64,000 bases of DNA from an uncultured Cohaesibacter sp. (GCF_963662805.1 NZ_OY759849.1:13530-77529); one strand, 5' to 3'. Numbered from the stretch's first letter, positions 1 through 9,608 are shown. Notes: a model not told the origin generated them from the sequence alone. Numbers and translations: made by a program.

Positions 1-289
1 CGCCAAAGGCGAAAGCGTTGAAGTCGTCTTCCCGACCAGCGGCACCGTGGTTGCTCCGCGCCCTATGATGATCCTCAAATCTTCCAAACAGCAGGAAGAA
101 GCCAAGAAGTTCATCGATTACGTGCTGTCCGAAGAGGGCCAGAAAGCCGTCGCCAAGGTCTTCCTGATGCCGTCCCGCACCGATATCAAGGTCGACCGTC
201 CGCTGATCGGCGATCTCAAGCTGCTGTCCTCCGAAGGCGCTCCTGATCGCGACCAGATTCTGGCTGACTTCAAAGCGATCTTCAACTGA
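1..289 (+). CDS. Iron-type ABC transporter substrate-binding protein, C-terminal fragment
   Basis: The reading frame is open from the left edge, so only about the last 95 residues are present. The fragment has the C-terminal pattern of extracellular solute-binding family 1 proteins of the AfuA/FbpA (Fe3+) or 2-aminoethylphosphonate type. A segment like GTVVAPRPMMILKSS is followed by the KKFIDYVLSEEGQ helix, in which the protein ends soon after the second hinge. The stop overlaps the ATG of the next gene (TGATG), so the periplasmic binding protein and the permease are translationally coupled. The ligand cannot be told from this fragment; ferric iron is the family default. The signal peptide and ligand-binding residues lie outside the window. 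Confidence 0.8.
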   Translation, partial: AKGESVEVVFPTSGTVVAPRPMMILKSSKQQEEAKKFIDYVLSEEGQKAVAKVFLMPSRTDIKVDRPLIGDLKLLSSEGAPDRDQILADFKAIFN

Positions 290-1992
290 TGGCATCGGGG
301 ACACCAGCGACAGGTGCTGACGGCAGCGCCCTGCTCAAATGGACTGCGATCATCGGTCTGATGGTGATCGTGGCTGTCCCCTGTCTGTTTATCGTCATTC
401 AGGCGATTTTTCCCGACATCGGGAGCGGCTCACTGGCCGCTCCCTTCTCTCTCTTATTCAAGACGCTCAATGATCCGAGTCTCATTGGCCTGACGGGCAA
501 CACCCTGATGCTGGGTGTCGGAACCGTGATCGCCGCCGCCATTCTGGCGTTGCCTCTTGCCGCCCTCAGAGCATTGTTTCACGTCCCCGGCGCAATCCTT
601 TGGGATGCGCTTCTGCTCGTCCCCTTCATGATCCCGCCCTATATCGCAGCCCTTGGCTGGATTATGACCCTGCAACAGAACGGCTACGCAGAACAGGTCA
701 CCGGCTTCAACTTCGCCCCCCTGCTCTTCTCCGTGCCCGGTATCATGATCATCATGGGGCTCAACACCTTCCCGGTCGTCTATTTCGTGCTCTCGCGCAC
801 GTTCGAGACCGTGGGAGCACGCTATTCCGATGTGGGCCGTGTCTTTGGTGCCAACCAGTGGCGCTCCTTCCGCCGGATCACCTTTCCTCTCGCCATGCCC
901 GGCCTAGCCGCCAGCCTCTTGTTGGTCTTTGCCATGTCGATCGAGGAATATGGCACCCCCGCAGCTCTTGGACGCCGCATCGGCTTCGAGGTGCTTGTGA
1001 CTGGCATCGAGAACCGCATTTCCGAATGGCCGATCGACCTGCCCGGCGCTGCCACACTTTCCATGGTGCTGGTCTGTCTGGCGCTGCTGGCCTTCATGCT
1101 GCAGCGTTGGCTCCTAACCCGGCGGGACTATCGCATCGTTGGCGGCAAGCCACAGGCCTCCGACAAGCGGGCGTTGGGCGCATGGACCCTGCCGGTCATG
1201 CTGCTCTTTGCTTTTGTGGCCTTTCTGGCGACGGGCCTACCCATCCTTGCCATTCTGGCAACGGCCCTGTCGCGCACCATTTCCGGTGGGCTGACGCCAT
1301 CCAACATGGGTCTCGACAATTTCAGCGAGCTTCTGGGGATCGGCAGCGACGGGCTGGATGCCCTTGGCAATTCGCTCATGCTCGGCATCAGCACTGCCAT
1401 TCTCGCTGGATTGCTTGGAGCCATCACAGCCTATTCAGTGGTCAAGGGACGCGGACGTTTCCGCATCGTGCTCGACGCCCTGTCGATCACGCCCAACGCC
1501 CTGCCCGGCGTGGTCGTGGCCGTCGGCATCATTCTGGCCTGGAGCCAGCCATGGCTGCCGATTTCGCCCTACAACACACCCTTCATCCTGCTGCTCGCTT
1601 ATATCTGCATCCTGCTGCCACAGCCGGTGCGCTATGCCACAGCGTCGCTGCACCAACTCGGTGACAATCTCGAAGCGGCAGCAAGGGTCAGCGGTGCCGG
1701 AGCGCTTCACGCCTTCACGCGGATTGTCTTCCCCCTGATCCTGCGGAGCATGGTCACGGCGATGATCCTTGTCTTTGCCGTCGCCTCGCGTGAGCTGGTT
1801 GCCTCCCTGCTCGTTGCGCCGGTCGGCTTCCAGACCATCGCCGTCTATATCTGGCAGCAGTTCGATCAGGGCTCCGTCGGTCTTGGCATGGCCATGGCCT
1901 TCTGCGCCATCCTGATCACAACCCTGATCCCGCTGGTGCTTATCTCGCTGCTGCGATGGATCTCCAAAGACAAGGTCGCGGGCCTCAACTGA
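289..1992 (+). CDS. Iron-type ABC transporter permease with two fused permease domains
   Basis: This 567-residue inner-membrane protein has two binding-protein-dependent transport domains in tandem, as in FbpB/AfuB/ThiP-type permeases. Each half has about six hydrophobic segments and an EAA-like loop: around residues 180-205 (SDVGRVFGANQWRSFRRI) and around 465-490 (EAAARVSGAGALHAFTRI). One polypeptide therefore supplies the whole channel. Start: ATG overlapping the previous stop. No ATPase gene follows. The next gene is a convergent kinase, so the ATPase must lie to the left of the window or elsewhere. Ferric iron is the likely substrate by family, but phosphonate or thiamine importers have the same architecture. 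Confidence 0.85.
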   Translation: MASGTPATGADGSALLKWTAIIGLMVIVAVPCLFIVIQAIFPDIGSGSLAAPFSLLFKTLNDPSLIGLTGNTLMLGVGTVIAAAILALPLAALRALFHVPGAILWDALLLVPFMIPPYIAALGWIMTLQQNGYAEQVTGFNFAPLLFSVPGIMIIMGLNTFPVVYFVLSRTFETVGARYSDVGRVFGANQWRSFRRITFPLAMPGLAASLLLVFAMSIEEYGTPAALGRRIGFEVLVTGIENRISEWPIDLPGAATLSMVLVCLALLAFMLQRWLLTRRDYRIVGGKPQASDKRALGAWTLPVMLLFAFVAFLATGLPILAILATALSRTISGGLTPSNMGLDNFSELLGIGSDGLDALGNSLMLGISTAILAGLLGAITAYSVVKGRGRFRIVLDALSITPNALPGVVVAVGIILAWSQPWLPISPYNTPFILLLAYICILLPQPVRYATASLHQLGDNLEAAARVSGAGALHAFTRIVFPLILRSMVTAMILVFAVASRELVASLLVAPVGFQTIAVYIWQQFDQGSVGLGMAMAFCAILITTLIPLVLISLLRWISKDKVAGLN

Positions 1993-2009
1993 GCGTCAGA
2001 CCCTCAGAT

Positions 2010-2951
2010 CTAGAGTTCATGCTTCCAGGGAGGATTGGCCCCCTTGCGCGATACGGTAACAGCCGCAATCTTCGCTGCAAACTCCATCGCTTCAACAATC
2101 TGCGCGTCAGCAATCGTCTCAAGCGACGCCTTGTCGAGCAAATCGAACTCGGAGAGCTTGTAGAGGATACCGGCATTAAATGTGTCGCCCGCTCCGACTG
2201 TGTCGACCACCTCGACCCGCTGCGCAGAAACAGAAATCTCGCGACCATCAGCCAGATAGGCCGTCGCACCATCCGCCCCCTTTGTGACGAGGATGATCTT
2301 CAGCCCCATCTGGCGCAAGACCGCAACCTGCGCATCAAGCCCGTCCGTGTCGGGCATCAGCCACGCGAGATCCTCGTCCGAGACTTTTACGATATCGGCG
2401 TGGGACAGCATGTTGTTGATGCGGGCACGATAGACATTGGCATCCTGAATGAACCCCGGTCTGACATTCGGGTCCATCATGATGACATGCCCGGCAGATT
2501 CCCGAACGGCAATCGCTTCATAGGTGCGGGCACAGGGCTCGACGGCGAGGGAAATGCCGCCAAAGAACATGGCGTCTATCTCTGCCGGAATGGGCCGCAC
2601 ATCATCAAGCGACAGCATCCGCCCGGCCGTGTTCTCGTCATAAAAATGATAGGTCGCATGACCATTGTCCAGTTTGACGAAGGCAAGCGTTGTCGGCTGG
2701 CTGCTCTTCTTGCACAGATTGACCGCCACACCGCTCTCCGCGAGCGTGCCCTGCAACTGCTCACCGAACAGATCCGATGACAGGCCGGTCAGGAATTCGG
2801 TCGGCTCGCCAAGACGCCCCAAGGCAATTGCCGTGTTGAAGACCGAGCCTCCCGAGCAGGGCTGATAGGACAACGCCCCTGCCGAGCTCTCGACCGGGAT
2901 CATGTCAATCAACGCTTCGCCGCAACAAAGAATTCTGGCTGTTTCACTCAC
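2010..2951 (-). CDS. PfkB-family carbohydrate kinase, probable fructokinase
   Basis: A 313-residue cytosolic sugar kinase of the ribokinase/PfkB fold. Near the N-terminus it has CCGEALIDM followed by the glycine-rich CSGGSVFNTAIALGRLG sugar-binding segment. The second PfkB signature, DTVGAGDTFNAG, sits near residue 255 and carries the catalytic Asp. I chose a GTG start because GGGAGG lies 8 bases upstream; a GTG 24 bases further up has no such site. It follows the LacI gene on the same strand, and a D-lyxose/mannose isomerase is divergent. Together these suggest mannose to fructose to fructose-6-phosphate. Other ketose or 2-keto-gluconate kinases share these motifs, so the exact sugar is inferred. 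Confidence 0.8.
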   Translation of the reverse strand: MSETARILCCGEALIDMIPVESSAGALSYQPCSGGSVFNTAIALGRLGEPTEFLTGLSSDLFGEQLQGTLAESGVAVNLCKKSSQPTTLAFVKLDNGHATYHFYDENTAGRMLSLDDVRPIPAEIDAMFFGGISLAVEPCARTYEAIAVRESAGHVIMMDPNVRPGFIQDANVYRARINNMLSHADIVKVSDEDLAWLMPDTDGLDAQVAVLRQMGLKIILVTKGADGATAYLADGREISVSAQRVEVVDTVGAGDTFNAGILYKLSEFDLLDKASLETIADAQIVEAMEFAAKIAAVTVSRKGANPPWKHEL

Positions 2952-3068
2952 CGCTCTAACCTCCCGTTCATGCACCGCTCGAGCGACCCAGTCGCCGGGA
3001 GATGCACCATCTGCTTAATCGTCTCAATGAGCATCCGAACCGCAGCGATTGCGCGCGGATGCTTCCAG

Positions 3069-4079
3069 TTAACTGAACTTGACCAGCGGATCGCGCACGA
3101 TCTGCTGGATCTCTTTGTTCCCGTCCTTCAGTTGGGACAGAAGAATGCTGCCCATCTGGCGACCTGCCGCGCCGATATCCTCGTGGACCCGGTCGATTCT
3201 CGGGTCGATCTGCTCCAGAATCCTGTGGTTGCATTTCACCACGACATCATATTCGTTTCCGCGTGACCGGCCCACTGCTCTCAAAGCCGAATAAAGCGCC
3301 AGATAGGAGGCCTCACCCGGGCAGATGAAGCCATCCACATCCCGGCTCGAGCCGTCCCCCAACAAGCGCCCCACCCAGTCGCGGACTTCCTCGTGACTCG
3401 AATCGAGCGTCACATCCTCCGGAATGACCGCATCAAGGCCGGTCTCCCGGATAGCCTTCATGAAGCCATAACGCATATGCTGATGGAAGGTATATTCATG
3501 TCGCGGAAGGATGATCGCGAGCTTGGTCCGCCCCTTCTTGGCCAGCCGCTGCACGGCCATATAGGCAAAGGCTTCATTGTCGAAATCAACAAAATGATGC
3601 GGCTGGGAAAAATCCGTTCGACCATGGCTGACGAACGGGAAATTCTGCTCGAGCAGATAGCGGATGCGCTCATCGAAATTCTGCGTTCGTGTCAGCACCA
3701 CGCCATCAGCCAGATCATATTCGATCAACCGCTTGATCGGGGCGAGCTCGTTGTGCCCTCCAAGGGCCGGCGTGATGTTGAGATGATAATCAGAACCGAC
3801 CAGAGCCTCGGACAGGCCCGCGATCAGACTGTTGCCAAACCCGAAGATCTCGTCGTGAGGATTGAGCACGAGGCTGATGGTCCGGGTCTTGCCCGTCCTC
3901 AGGCGTAGGGCAGCTCGGTCGGGCACATAGCCGATGCCCTTGGCGACTTCAGCAACCCGCAACCGGGTCGCCTCGGCGATCTGCGGATCGCCCTTGAGAG
4001 CGCGCGAGACGGTCGTCACGGCAAATCCGGTCACATCGGCGATTGTCCGCTGTGTCGGACGCTTGCTATCCTTGGCCAT
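3069..4079 (-). CDS. LacI-family transcriptional regulator
   Basis: A 336-residue repressor. The N-terminal helix-turn-helix reads TIADVTGFAVTTVSRALKGD (residues about 12-31), followed by the hinge helix and a periplasmic-binding-protein-like effector domain (from about 60, LRTGKTRTISLVLNP). The ATG used has GGAGAG just upstream; an upstream extension of 19 residues is unlikely to be translated. It is transcribed with the downstream fructokinase and divergently from the lyxose/mannose isomerase, so it probably controls both. A CG-centred 14-bp palindrome in the shared promoter region fits the LacI operator style. The effector is not known from sequence. Confidence 0.9.
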   Translation of the reverse strand: MAKDSKRPTQRTIADVTGFAVTTVSRALKGDPQIAEATRLRVAEVAKGIGYVPDRAALRLRTGKTRTISLVLNPHDEIFGFGNSLIAGLSEALVGSDYHLNITPALGGHNELAPIKRLIEYDLADGVVLTRTQNFDERIRYLLEQNFPFVSHGRTDFSQPHHFVDFDNEAFAYMAVQRLAKKGRTKLAIILPRHEYTFHQHMRYGFMKAIRETGLDAVIPEDVTLDSSHEEVRDWVGRLLGDGSSRDVDGFICPGEASYLALYSALRAVGRSRGNEYDVVVKCNHRILEQIDPRIDRVHEDIGAAGRQMGSILLSQLKDGNKEIQQIVRDPLVKFS

Positions 4080-4245
4080 TCCCTCTCCGACGAACCCGGC
4101 AACGCGCCCCTTCCGGAGACGCGACTGACAGCCCAAACTGGCGCATCAAAGGCCAACCTTTAACACGTCACTTCACAAAAGTTGGTCCACGATACGTCAT
4201 AAGATACGGAATTTCAAACGACTCTCCACTTATCCCCCTCGAAAT

Positions 4246-4259
4246 TTACAACGATGTAA
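4246..4259. promoter_or_regulatory. Putative LacI-type operator
   Basis: TTACAACGATGTAA has 5-bp inverted arms around a central CG step, the usual design of LacI-family operators. It lies about 87 bases before the isomerase ATG and 167 bases before the lacI-type ATG, in their shared promoter region. Assignment to this regulator is inferred from position. Confidence 0.45.
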
Positions 4260-4345
4260 TTGCGCCGAAACCCTGCTATACTGGCCCGACAATTGCTCCC
4301 ATAACGAGCAACAACGATCAAGATATCAGACAACAAGGCCCGATC

Positions 4346-5026
4346 ATGAAACGCTCACTGGTGAATGAAATCCTGAAGGAAAGCGATGCCTTCATCCGTT
4401 CCTTCGGCTATGTCCTGCCACCCTTTGCTTACTTCTCGCCAGAGAAAATGCAAGAAATCGATCACAGCCTCTATGTGGAACGCACGATGGGCTGGGACAT
4501 CACCGACTATGGCCTTGAGAAATTCGACGAACTGGGCCTGTTTCTCTTCACGGTCCGCAACGGCATCGCCGCCGATCTCAACAAGGGAACCGGGATGCTC
4601 TATGCGGAAAAGATCATGATCAGCCGCAAGGACCAGCTGTCTCCGATGCACCGGCACTACATCAAGGCCGAAGACATCATCAACCGTGGTGGCGGCAAGC
4701 TTGTGCTCGAACTCTTTTCCTTTGACGAGAAGGGCGAAATCGACCGCGAAAGCGACGTCACCGTTCCGGTCGACGGGCGCATGGTCACCCTGCCCGCCGG
4801 CGGTCATCTCAAACTCGATCCCGGCGAGAGCGTCACCCTGATGCCGGGCGTCTGGCACGCCTTTTGGGGTGAAGGAGCCGACGTTCTGATCGGTGAGGTC
4901 TCGACCGTCAATGACGACCGCACCGACAACTGGTTCGAAATGAAAATCGGTCGCTTCTCAAACATCGAAGAAGACGAGGCTCCGGTCCATCTGCTCGTCT
5001 CCGACTATGACCACTGGCTGAAATAG
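4346..5026 (+). CDS. D-lyxose/D-mannose isomerase (cupin)
   Basis: A 226-residue cupin of the D-lyxose ketol-isomerase family, matching the family's usual length. The metal site is visible: His102 and His104 in SPMHRHYIKAED, Glu109 in the same motif, and His171 in MPGVWHAFWGE. The spacing agrees closely with the characterised E. coli O157 enzyme. The reaction interconverts D-lyxose and D-xylulose, or D-mannose and D-fructose. I used the ATG at this position because the family N-terminus begins there; the frame stays open upstream but does not look like coding sequence. It is divergent from the LacI regulator and fructokinase, which points to mannose/fructose or lyxose use. Confidence 0.85.
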   Translation: MKRSLVNEILKESDAFIRSFGYVLPPFAYFSPEKMQEIDHSLYVERTMGWDITDYGLEKFDELGLFLFTVRNGIAADLNKGTGMLYAEKIMISRKDQLSPMHRHYIKAEDIINRGGGKLVLELFSFDEKGEIDRESDVTVPVDGRMVTLPAGGHLKLDPGESVTLMPGVWHAFWGEGADVLIGEVSTVNDDRTDNWFEMKIGRFSNIEEDEAPVHLLVSDYDHWLK

Positions 5027-5052
5027 CCGCACGCGTGAGCGCCGGGGGAGCC

Positions 5053-5661
5053 TCAACTCCCCTTGGCTGTCTTGCAGACCCCATCAAGAAAAACCGAGAC
5101 CACAAGCGACGTGTGCGAAGCAATTTCTGCCTCGGACAGCGGAGGACGATTGCCCATCAGCACCGCCGTGCGCGGCGACGACAGCATGGCGTGAAACAGA
5201 TGAGCGACTTCGTCTACAGAGACAGTGGCAGCATCAAGCCGGTCAGCCAGAAATGCCGATAATACCCCATGCCATTTGGGCTGGGCTTGGCTGCGAAAAA
5301 TCTCGCCAAGTTCCGCATGCTCCCGGCTTTCCGCCAGCATGAGGCGAAAAAAGCCAAGATTGCGCGCCGTCATGTGGCGGGTGAGAAACGCGTTGCCATA
5401 GCGCAACAGCTCTTCCTCCAGCGTCTCATCGCCGAAGGTGAACCTCGCTCCCTCCCCGTCAAAGCCCCGAACCAGCGCCGCAACCAGATCAGCCTTTGAC
5501 GGAAAGTAGCGATAGACCGTCTGCTTGGTCACAGCAGCCTCATTCGCCACGGCATCCATAGTTGTCCCGACATAGCCAAGGTCCAGAAACAGACGCTCGG
5601 CGGCATCAAGGATGGTTCGAGTTTTGACCCGTTGTTTTTCACTCATTTTCATGGGCAACAT
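5053..5661 (-). CDS. TetR/AcrR-family regulator
   Basis: A 202-residue regulator with a TetR DNA-binding domain at the N-terminus: ILDAAERLFLDLGYVGTTMD, then VTKQTVYRYFPSKADL at about residues 45-60. A variable helical ligand-binding domain follows. Several ATGs lie close together (residues 1, 4 and 6), none with a clear ribosome binding site, so the start is uncertain by a few codons. It is divergent from the DMT-family transporter with a gap of about 70 bases, suggesting it represses that exporter. The inducer is unknown. Confidence 0.85.
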   Translation of the reverse strand: MLPMKMSEKQRVKTRTILDAAERLFLDLGYVGTTMDAVANEAAVTKQTVYRYFPSKADLVAALVRGFDGEGARFTFGDETLEEELLRYGNAFLTRHMTARNLGFFRLMLAESREHAELGEIFRSQAQPKWHGVLSAFLADRLDAATVSVDEVAHLFHAMLSSPRTAVLMGNRPPLSEAEIASHTSLVVSVFLDGVCKTAKGS

Positions 5662-5732
5662 ATTATCGCTTGAAAATCATACTGACAAGTATTATATTCG
5701 CAAAATCTTAAATAAAAATTGGTTCTTTCCCA

Positions 5733-6617
5733 ATGAATTATCATGAAAAAGGTCTCAGCTATCTGCTGATCGCCGCCGCCCTGATGAGCATGGATTCCGT
5801 ATTCATCCGCCTGTCAGGCCTGCAGGATTTCGCCCCCTCCCTGCTGTTCGGGGTCTTTTCGCTCATTTCCATGCTGGCTGTGACCAGATGGCGTGAAGGC
5901 AAGTTGCTGCCCCTGATCAAGACGGGCGGTATCATGCTTGTAATCTCGGGAGCGATCATGGGCATCAGCGGAACCACCTTCACTCTGGCGGTGCAGAAAA
6001 CGACCGTTGCCAACGTCCTGTTGATTTCCAGCCTGTCCCCCTTCTTCTCAGCCATCTTCAGCTGGGTCTTCCTTAGGGAAAGGATCAAATTGCAGACACT
6101 CGCTGCAATCATTCTATCCATTTTCGGGATGTATATCATCGTGCGCGGATCGCTGCAGTCCGGAGGTCTGGTCGGCGACATGCTCGCCATTCTCTGCGTC
6201 ATCGCAGTCTCGCTCAACTTTGTCGTCTGGCGCAAATATTCCCACCTCAGCAGATCGCTGGTGGTTGGCGCAGGTGGTTTCTTTATTGCCCTGTTCTCGG
6301 TCGGCTTTGTTCAGCCGTCCGACTATGACATCGGCGGCGTTCTCATCATGATGATCATGGGGCTTCTCTCCGCCCCGGTTGGCCGCATGCTGATGGCCAC
6401 TGCCACAAGGCTCATTCCCGCCCCCGAAGTCAGCCTCATGTCCCAAATCAAGATTGTCATCGCCCCGATGGTGGTCTGGGCGATCTTTGGTGAAGTTCCC
6501 AGTCAGGCCACGTTCATAGGCGGCAGCCTCATTTTGCTGGCTGCACTCGGACATCCATTGCTGACCATCCTCATGAAGCGCAAGAGTCGTTTAAATGAAG
6601 AGCCCGCAACCACTTGA
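5733..6617 (+). CDS. DMT-superfamily (EamA) transporter
   Basis: A 294-residue inner-membrane protein with about ten hydrophobic helices, formed by two EamA repeats (residues about 10-135 and 150-285). These proteins usually export amino acids, metabolites or drugs. The repeat-end motif SSLSPFFSAIFSWVFLRERI closes the first half. The gene is divergent from a TetR regulator that likely controls it and ends just before a bidirectional terminator. The substrate cannot be predicted. Confidence 0.85.
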   Translation: MNYHEKGLSYLLIAAALMSMDSVFIRLSGLQDFAPSLLFGVFSLISMLAVTRWREGKLLPLIKTGGIMLVISGAIMGISGTTFTLAVQKTTVANVLLISSLSPFFSAIFSWVFLRERIKLQTLAAIILSIFGMYIIVRGSLQSGGLVGDMLAILCVIAVSLNFVVWRKYSHLSRSLVVGAGGFFIALFSVGFVQPSDYDIGGVLIMMIMGLLSAPVGRMLMATATRLIPAPEVSLMSQIKIVIAPMVVWAIFGEVPSQATFIGGSLILLAALGHPLLTILMKRKSRLNEEPATT

Positions 6618-6640
6618 ACTCACTCCGGATTTCGTCAAAG

Positions 6641-6677
6641 AAAAAAGCGCTGCCTTTTTGAAGACAGCGCTTTTTTT
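6641..6677. terminator. Bidirectional rho-independent terminator
   Basis: AAAAAAGCGCTG pairs with CAGCGCTTTTTT (12-bp stem, 12-base loop). A-run and T-run flank the GC core on the two sides, so it can stop both the DMT transporter transcript and the convergent GH94 transcript. Confidence 0.85.
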
Positions 6678-6701
6678 CATATCCAATGATTAAGAGAGCA
6701 A

Positions 6702-9146
6702 TCAGCCTATAACCGCCTCGATGCGGACAAACGTTACCCCCTCAGCCGGAGGCGGAACGATCTCGCCCTCGATGGCGACGCCATCAACCGACAGGGCAAC
6801 CCCGTTGCCCGCTCCCTTGCGCGTGACCACAATCTCATAGGTCACACCCCGGAAGGTCCGCGACACGGTGAACCCGGTCCAGCGCTCAGGAATGCGTGGC
6901 GCAACCCGCAAGCCGGAATATTCTGGCCGAATACCGAAGATCCACTGGGTGATCGTGTAATAGTTCCACGCCGCCGTGCCCGTGAGCCAGGAGTTCTTTG
7001 CCTCACCGTGCGTTGGTGCGTCACGTCCTGCGATCATCTGAGCATAGACATATGGCTCGAGACGATGAACATCAGATATGCCTTCGCGAGCAGACGGGCA
7101 AATGCGGGTGTAATAGTCGAATGCCCGATCACCATTGCCCAGCATCGCTTCGCCGATGATGACCCAAGGGTTGTTGTGGCAGAAGATACCGGCATTTTCC
7201 TTGTATCCCGGCGGATAGGTTGAGATCTCGCCATACTCGATCACATAGCTTGAGAAAGCAGGCTGCTGCAACACGATGCCATGCGGCGTAGCCAGATGCT
7301 TGGCGACAGACTCGAGCGCCGTGGCCGCCTTGCCATCTTCAAGCCCAACCCCGGCCAGCACGCAGAAGCCCTGCGACTCGATGAAGATTTTGCCCTCATC
7401 ATTCTCATGGCTGCCCACCTTGTGCCCATTGTCATCGTAGGCCCTAAGGAACCAGCCCCCGTCCCAGCCATGCTCAAGGATGGTCTGTTTCATGTCGTTT
7501 GAAACGGTATTGTAATAGTAGGAATCCTCTTCGCGCCCCGACGCCATGGCGATGTCGGCAAGCTCTCTGGCGGACAGTACCATCAATCCGGCGATGAAGA
7601 CCGACTCGGCGACCTTGCCGTCCTTGCTGGTCGTGGTCTGGAAACTTTCCCCCGGCGTATCCGAGAAGCAATTGAGGTTGAGACAGTCGTTCCAGTCCGC
7701 CCGACCGATCAGGGGCAGACCATGCGGTCCCTTGCGATCAAGCGCATATTGGATGGAGCGCTTGAGATGCTCATAGAGCGGTTCCTCGGTTCCGGGCTGG
7801 CAATCGAACATAACCGGCTCGTCAAGGATCGAAAAGTCTCCGGTTTCCTTCAGATAGGCAGCGACACCAATGATCAGCCAGTGCGGATCATCGTTGAAGT
7901 CCCCACCGATGTCATTGTTGCCCTTCTTGGTGAGCGGCTGATACTGATGATAGGCCCCGCCCGATTCGAGCTGGGTCGCAGCGATATCGAGGATGCGCTC
8001 CCGCGCCCGCGACGGCACCATGTGAACGAACCCGAGCAGATCCTGGTTGGAATCGCGGAAGCCGAGACCGCGCCCGATGCCGGACTCAAAAGACGAGGCC
8101 GAGCGCGACATGTTGAAGGTCGCCATGCACTGATAGGCATTCCAGATATTGACCATGCGGTTGGCATGCTCATCGGGGCTCGACACCTGATAGACATTGA
8201 GCAAGCCGTCCCAGTGATGCCCAAGGGCGGCGAAAGCCTCCTCAACCGCGTCAATAGAGGTATATTTCTCGATCAGCGGCAGAACCGTCGCCTTGTTGAG
8301 ACGCTGGGAGCCCGGCGGGTCAAACTTCTGATCCTTGGCATTTTCGTGATAGCCAAGAACGAAGACGACCGTGCGGGTCTCGCCCGGCCCCAGCGTCAGC
8401 TTGACATGGTGGGAGCCCATCGGCGACCAGCCATGTGCAATGGAATTGCGGGAACGTCCTTCAGTGACAGCCAACGGCTTGTCCCAGCCACGCCACGCGC
8501 CGAGGAAGTCCTCGCGCTGGGTATCAAACCCCTCGATTTCTTCCGAGCAGGCGAAATAGGCAAAGTGATTGCGGCGTTCGCGATATTCGGTTTTGTGGTA
8601 GATGACGCCATCCTCGACCTCGACCTGCCCCGTCGACAGGTTGCGCTGGAAGTTGGTCGCATCATCCAGCGCCTCCCAAAGGCAGAATTCCACCGACGAG
8701 AACAGCGAGATATCAGCCGGGACGAGGCGCTCGTTGGAGACGGTGACCTGCCAAATCTCGAGAGTTTCATCAAGCGGCACGAAATATCGGGTGGCGGAAC
8801 GGATACCATTGCGCTTGGAGGAGATGGTGGAATAGCCCATCCCGTGACGGCAACTATAGTCTTCAAGCTCAGACTGGGTTGGCATCCAGCTCGGAGACCA
8901 AAAATCCCCGTCTGCATTGTCGCGCAGATAGATATAGCGCCCGCCAAAATCCGTCGGCACATTGTTGTAGCGGCCACGTGTCAGACGGCGAAGGCGCGCA
9001 TCGCGATAGTAGGAATAACCACCAGCGGTCGCCGACAGAATGCCAAAATAGCTCTGGCACCCGATATAGTTGATCCACGGAAGAGGCGTGTCGGGTCGGG
9101 TGATCACATACTCGCGTGCGACATCATCAAATCTGCCATACTTCAT
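6702..9146 (-). CDS. GH94 phosphorylase, cellobiose/chitobiose phosphorylase-like
   Basis: An 814-residue cytosolic glycoside phosphorylase, the usual length for the family. The N-terminus (MKYGRFDDVAREYVITRPDT, then ITR.RYNNVP-like and GGRYIYLRD) is the GH94 beta-sandwich domain. The (alpha/alpha)6 catalytic barrel carries RADWNDCLN near residue 490, which supplies the general acid Asp. KENAGIFCHNNPW is the phosphate-side loop. The reaction splits a beta-linked disaccharide with phosphate to give a sugar-1-phosphate. Cellobiose is likeliest; N,N'-diacetylchitobiose and laminaribiose enzymes are close relatives. The start has GAGGGGGAG upstream; a 42-residue upstream extension was dropped. 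It is a lone gene; its transporter and regulator are not adjacent. Confidence 0.85.
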   Translation of the reverse strand: MKYGRFDDVAREYVITRPDTPLPWINYIGCQSYFGILSATAGGYSYYRDARLRRLTRGRYNNVPTDFGGRYIYLRDNADGDFWSPSWMPTQSELEDYSCRHGMGYSTISSKRNGIRSATRYFVPLDETLEIWQVTVSNERLVPADISLFSSVEFCLWEALDDATNFQRNLSTGQVEVEDGVIYHKTEYRERRNHFAYFACSEEIEGFDTQREDFLGAWRGWDKPLAVTEGRSRNSIAHGWSPMGSHHVKLTLGPGETRTVVFVLGYHENAKDQKFDPPGSQRLNKATVLPLIEKYTSIDAVEEAFAALGHHWDGLLNVYQVSSPDEHANRMVNIWNAYQCMATFNMSRSASSFESGIGRGLGFRDSNQDLLGFVHMVPSRARERILDIAATQLESGGAYHQYQPLTKKGNNDIGGDFNDDPHWLIIGVAAYLKETGDFSILDEPVMFDCQPGTEEPLYEHLKRSIQYALDRKGPHGLPLIGRADWNDCLNLNCFSDTPGESFQTTTSKDGKVAESVFIAGLMVLSARELADIAMASGREEDSYYYNTVSNDMKQTILEHGWDGGWFLRAYDDNGHKVGSHENDEGKIFIESQGFCVLAGVGLEDGKAATALESVAKHLATPHGIVLQQPAFSSYVIEYGEISTYPPGYKENAGIFCHNNPWVIIGEAMLGNGDRAFDYYTRICPSAREGISDVHRLEPYVYAQMIAGRDAPTHGEAKNSWLTGTAAWNYYTITQWIFGIRPEYSGLRVAPRIPERWTGFTVSRTFRGVTYEIVVTRKGAGNGVALSVDGVAIEGEIVPPPAEGVTFVRIEAVIG

Positions 9147-9270
9147 GGGACACTCCCCCTCGCCTGTTATCAACTTGCGCTCACCCGTCCACCAACCGCT
9201 CTGACCGGACAGCGCACAAGACCTGTTTTCTTGTTTCGTCCCTATCATACATTGCTTTGCCTGCCTAGCC

Positions 9271-9280
9271 AAAGCGCTTC
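9271..9280. promoter_or_regulatory. Putative LacI-type operator half of a pair
   Basis: AAAGCGCTTC contains the 8-bp palindrome AAGCGCTT, 125 bases upstream of the GH94 start. The core is the CG-centred type favoured by LacI-family repressors and is repeated in the large palindrome 352 bases away, centre to centre. Confidence 0.4.
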
Positions 9281-9608
9281 GAATTTCCCAACTATCGTAT
9301 CAAATCGAGCCAGAACCACATCGAAACCAGACACAGAAAATATTCCATCTAACTGATATTTATATGGAATACCAATTCACATAATTCGCCCGAAAATCGC
9401 TCCTCTGGGTTCAGTCCTCTGGAAATCATCCAAATGAACTCAGCTTCCATTCGCGCCCACATTCCCACAGACGAAGCGACAGCCAATGCAAATCATCGCC
9501 AAAAGAAACAAGGAGATTCATCTAAAGCAATGTTTTCATTAGCTAATGAAAGAACTCCAATGCGCGAAGATTCCTCCTCCAGCAAGACAGTGCGAGAGAA
9601 ACTTTCGA

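Noticed and set aside
7722..9356. 544-codon open frame on the plus strand
   Set aside because: It is antisense to the GH94 gene, whose protein has all family motifs. The translated product shows no domain.
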